Assembly (NCBI GenBank): GCA_023412655.1
Contig: JAEYNH010000007.1
Span: forward strand, 1-22,778
Length of the DNA: 22,778 bases
Direction of reading: 5' to 3'
Source: Pseudomonadota bacterium
GTDB lineage: Bacteria > Pseudomonadota > Alphaproteobacteria > Caulobacterales > Caulobacteraceae
Positions 22,697 to 22,778 of this stretch are shown one piece after another; positions within the stretch are counted from its first letter, which is position 1; every line of letters starts with the position of its first letter. The notes beneath the pieces were generated by a model. That model saw only the letters and a program-made list of their open reading frames with translations. It was not told where the DNA came from and did no database searches. The position numbers were made by a program, and so were the translations under genes.

Positions 22697-22778
22697 TCAC
22701 GCGATGGAGGATTTCAAATCCGGGTCCTGCTTGGGGCGTGAGACGGCCGGCGGCTCGATCGGCATCAGCGTCGTCTTG
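22697..22778 (-). CDS. Possible 3' end of a gene running in from the right edge
   Basis: A minus-strand frame is open from the window edge to TGA at 22697 and would encode a C-terminus reading KTTLMPIEPPAVSRPKQDP and seven more residues. It is too short to identify, and a second minus frame is also open over the same bases, so this is a weak call. Confidence 0.2.
   Translation of the reverse strand, partial: KTTLMPIEPPAVSRPKQDPDLKSSIA

Noticed and set aside
1..22778. CRISPR arrays, tRNA or rRNA genes, intact insertion sequences
   Set aside because: No regularly spaced repeats, no tRNA-like T-loop sequences in a cloverleaf context and no transposase motifs were seen.

Overview
The window looks like chromosome of a GC-rich alphaproteobacterium. 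The TonB-dependent receptors with a VVVTGSRI start region, the spinster-type MFS carrier, tandem beta-lactamase-fold esterases and the PepSY/TonB pair are combinations I associate with Caulobacterales or sphingomonads. All identifications come from reading motifs and from memory of the families; no search was run.

Region 1 (about 1-10850) reads as one catabolic regulon built around malonyl-CoA chemistry. On the minus strand, a four-gene operon runs from 10816 down to 5430: a twin-arginine carboxylesterase, two exported serine hydrolases of the class C beta-lactamase fold, and malonyl-CoA decarboxylase. A second minus-strand operon (4467 down to 1661) holds a spinster-like MFS carrier and a MatB-like malonyl-CoA synthetase. 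A third unit (1562 off the left edge) is a TonB-dependent receptor. An IclR-family regulator (4690-5433, plus strand) sits in the middle. Four copies of a 17-bp near-palindrome, core GTTCYA-N5-RGAA, lie upstream of the receptor, the MFS operon, the regulator itself and the esterase operon. The simplest reading is an IclR-controlled route that takes up an ester or amide of malonate (or a substituted malonate), hydrolyses it outside the cytoplasm, imports the acid, activates it to the CoA thioester and decarboxylates it. I regard this as the most interesting possible new system in the window.

Region 2 (about 11140-15610) is an ordinary-looking iron-uptake type group on the minus strand: a TonB-dependent siderophore receptor with an unclear start, a PepSY-associated membrane protein and a small two-helix membrane protein, preceded by a TauE/SafE-family anion exporter.

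Region 3 (about 15610-22778) looks less GC-rich in its intergenic parts and accessory in character. It holds an orphan 103-residue protein behind a leader hairpin, a CLC anion transporter, a pair of small unknown genes, and a compact minus-strand operon (22009 down to 18996) for a cobalt enzyme of the thiocyanate hydrolase/nitrile hydratase family. That operon encodes a fused ScnB-ScnA-like subunit, a ScnC-like catalytic subunit with the cobalt motif CTLCSC, a P15K-like activator, and the CbtB and CbtA cobalt transporter subunits. Enzyme, metallochaperone and metal supply therefore appear to be co-transcribed. The right edge carries only gene remnants.
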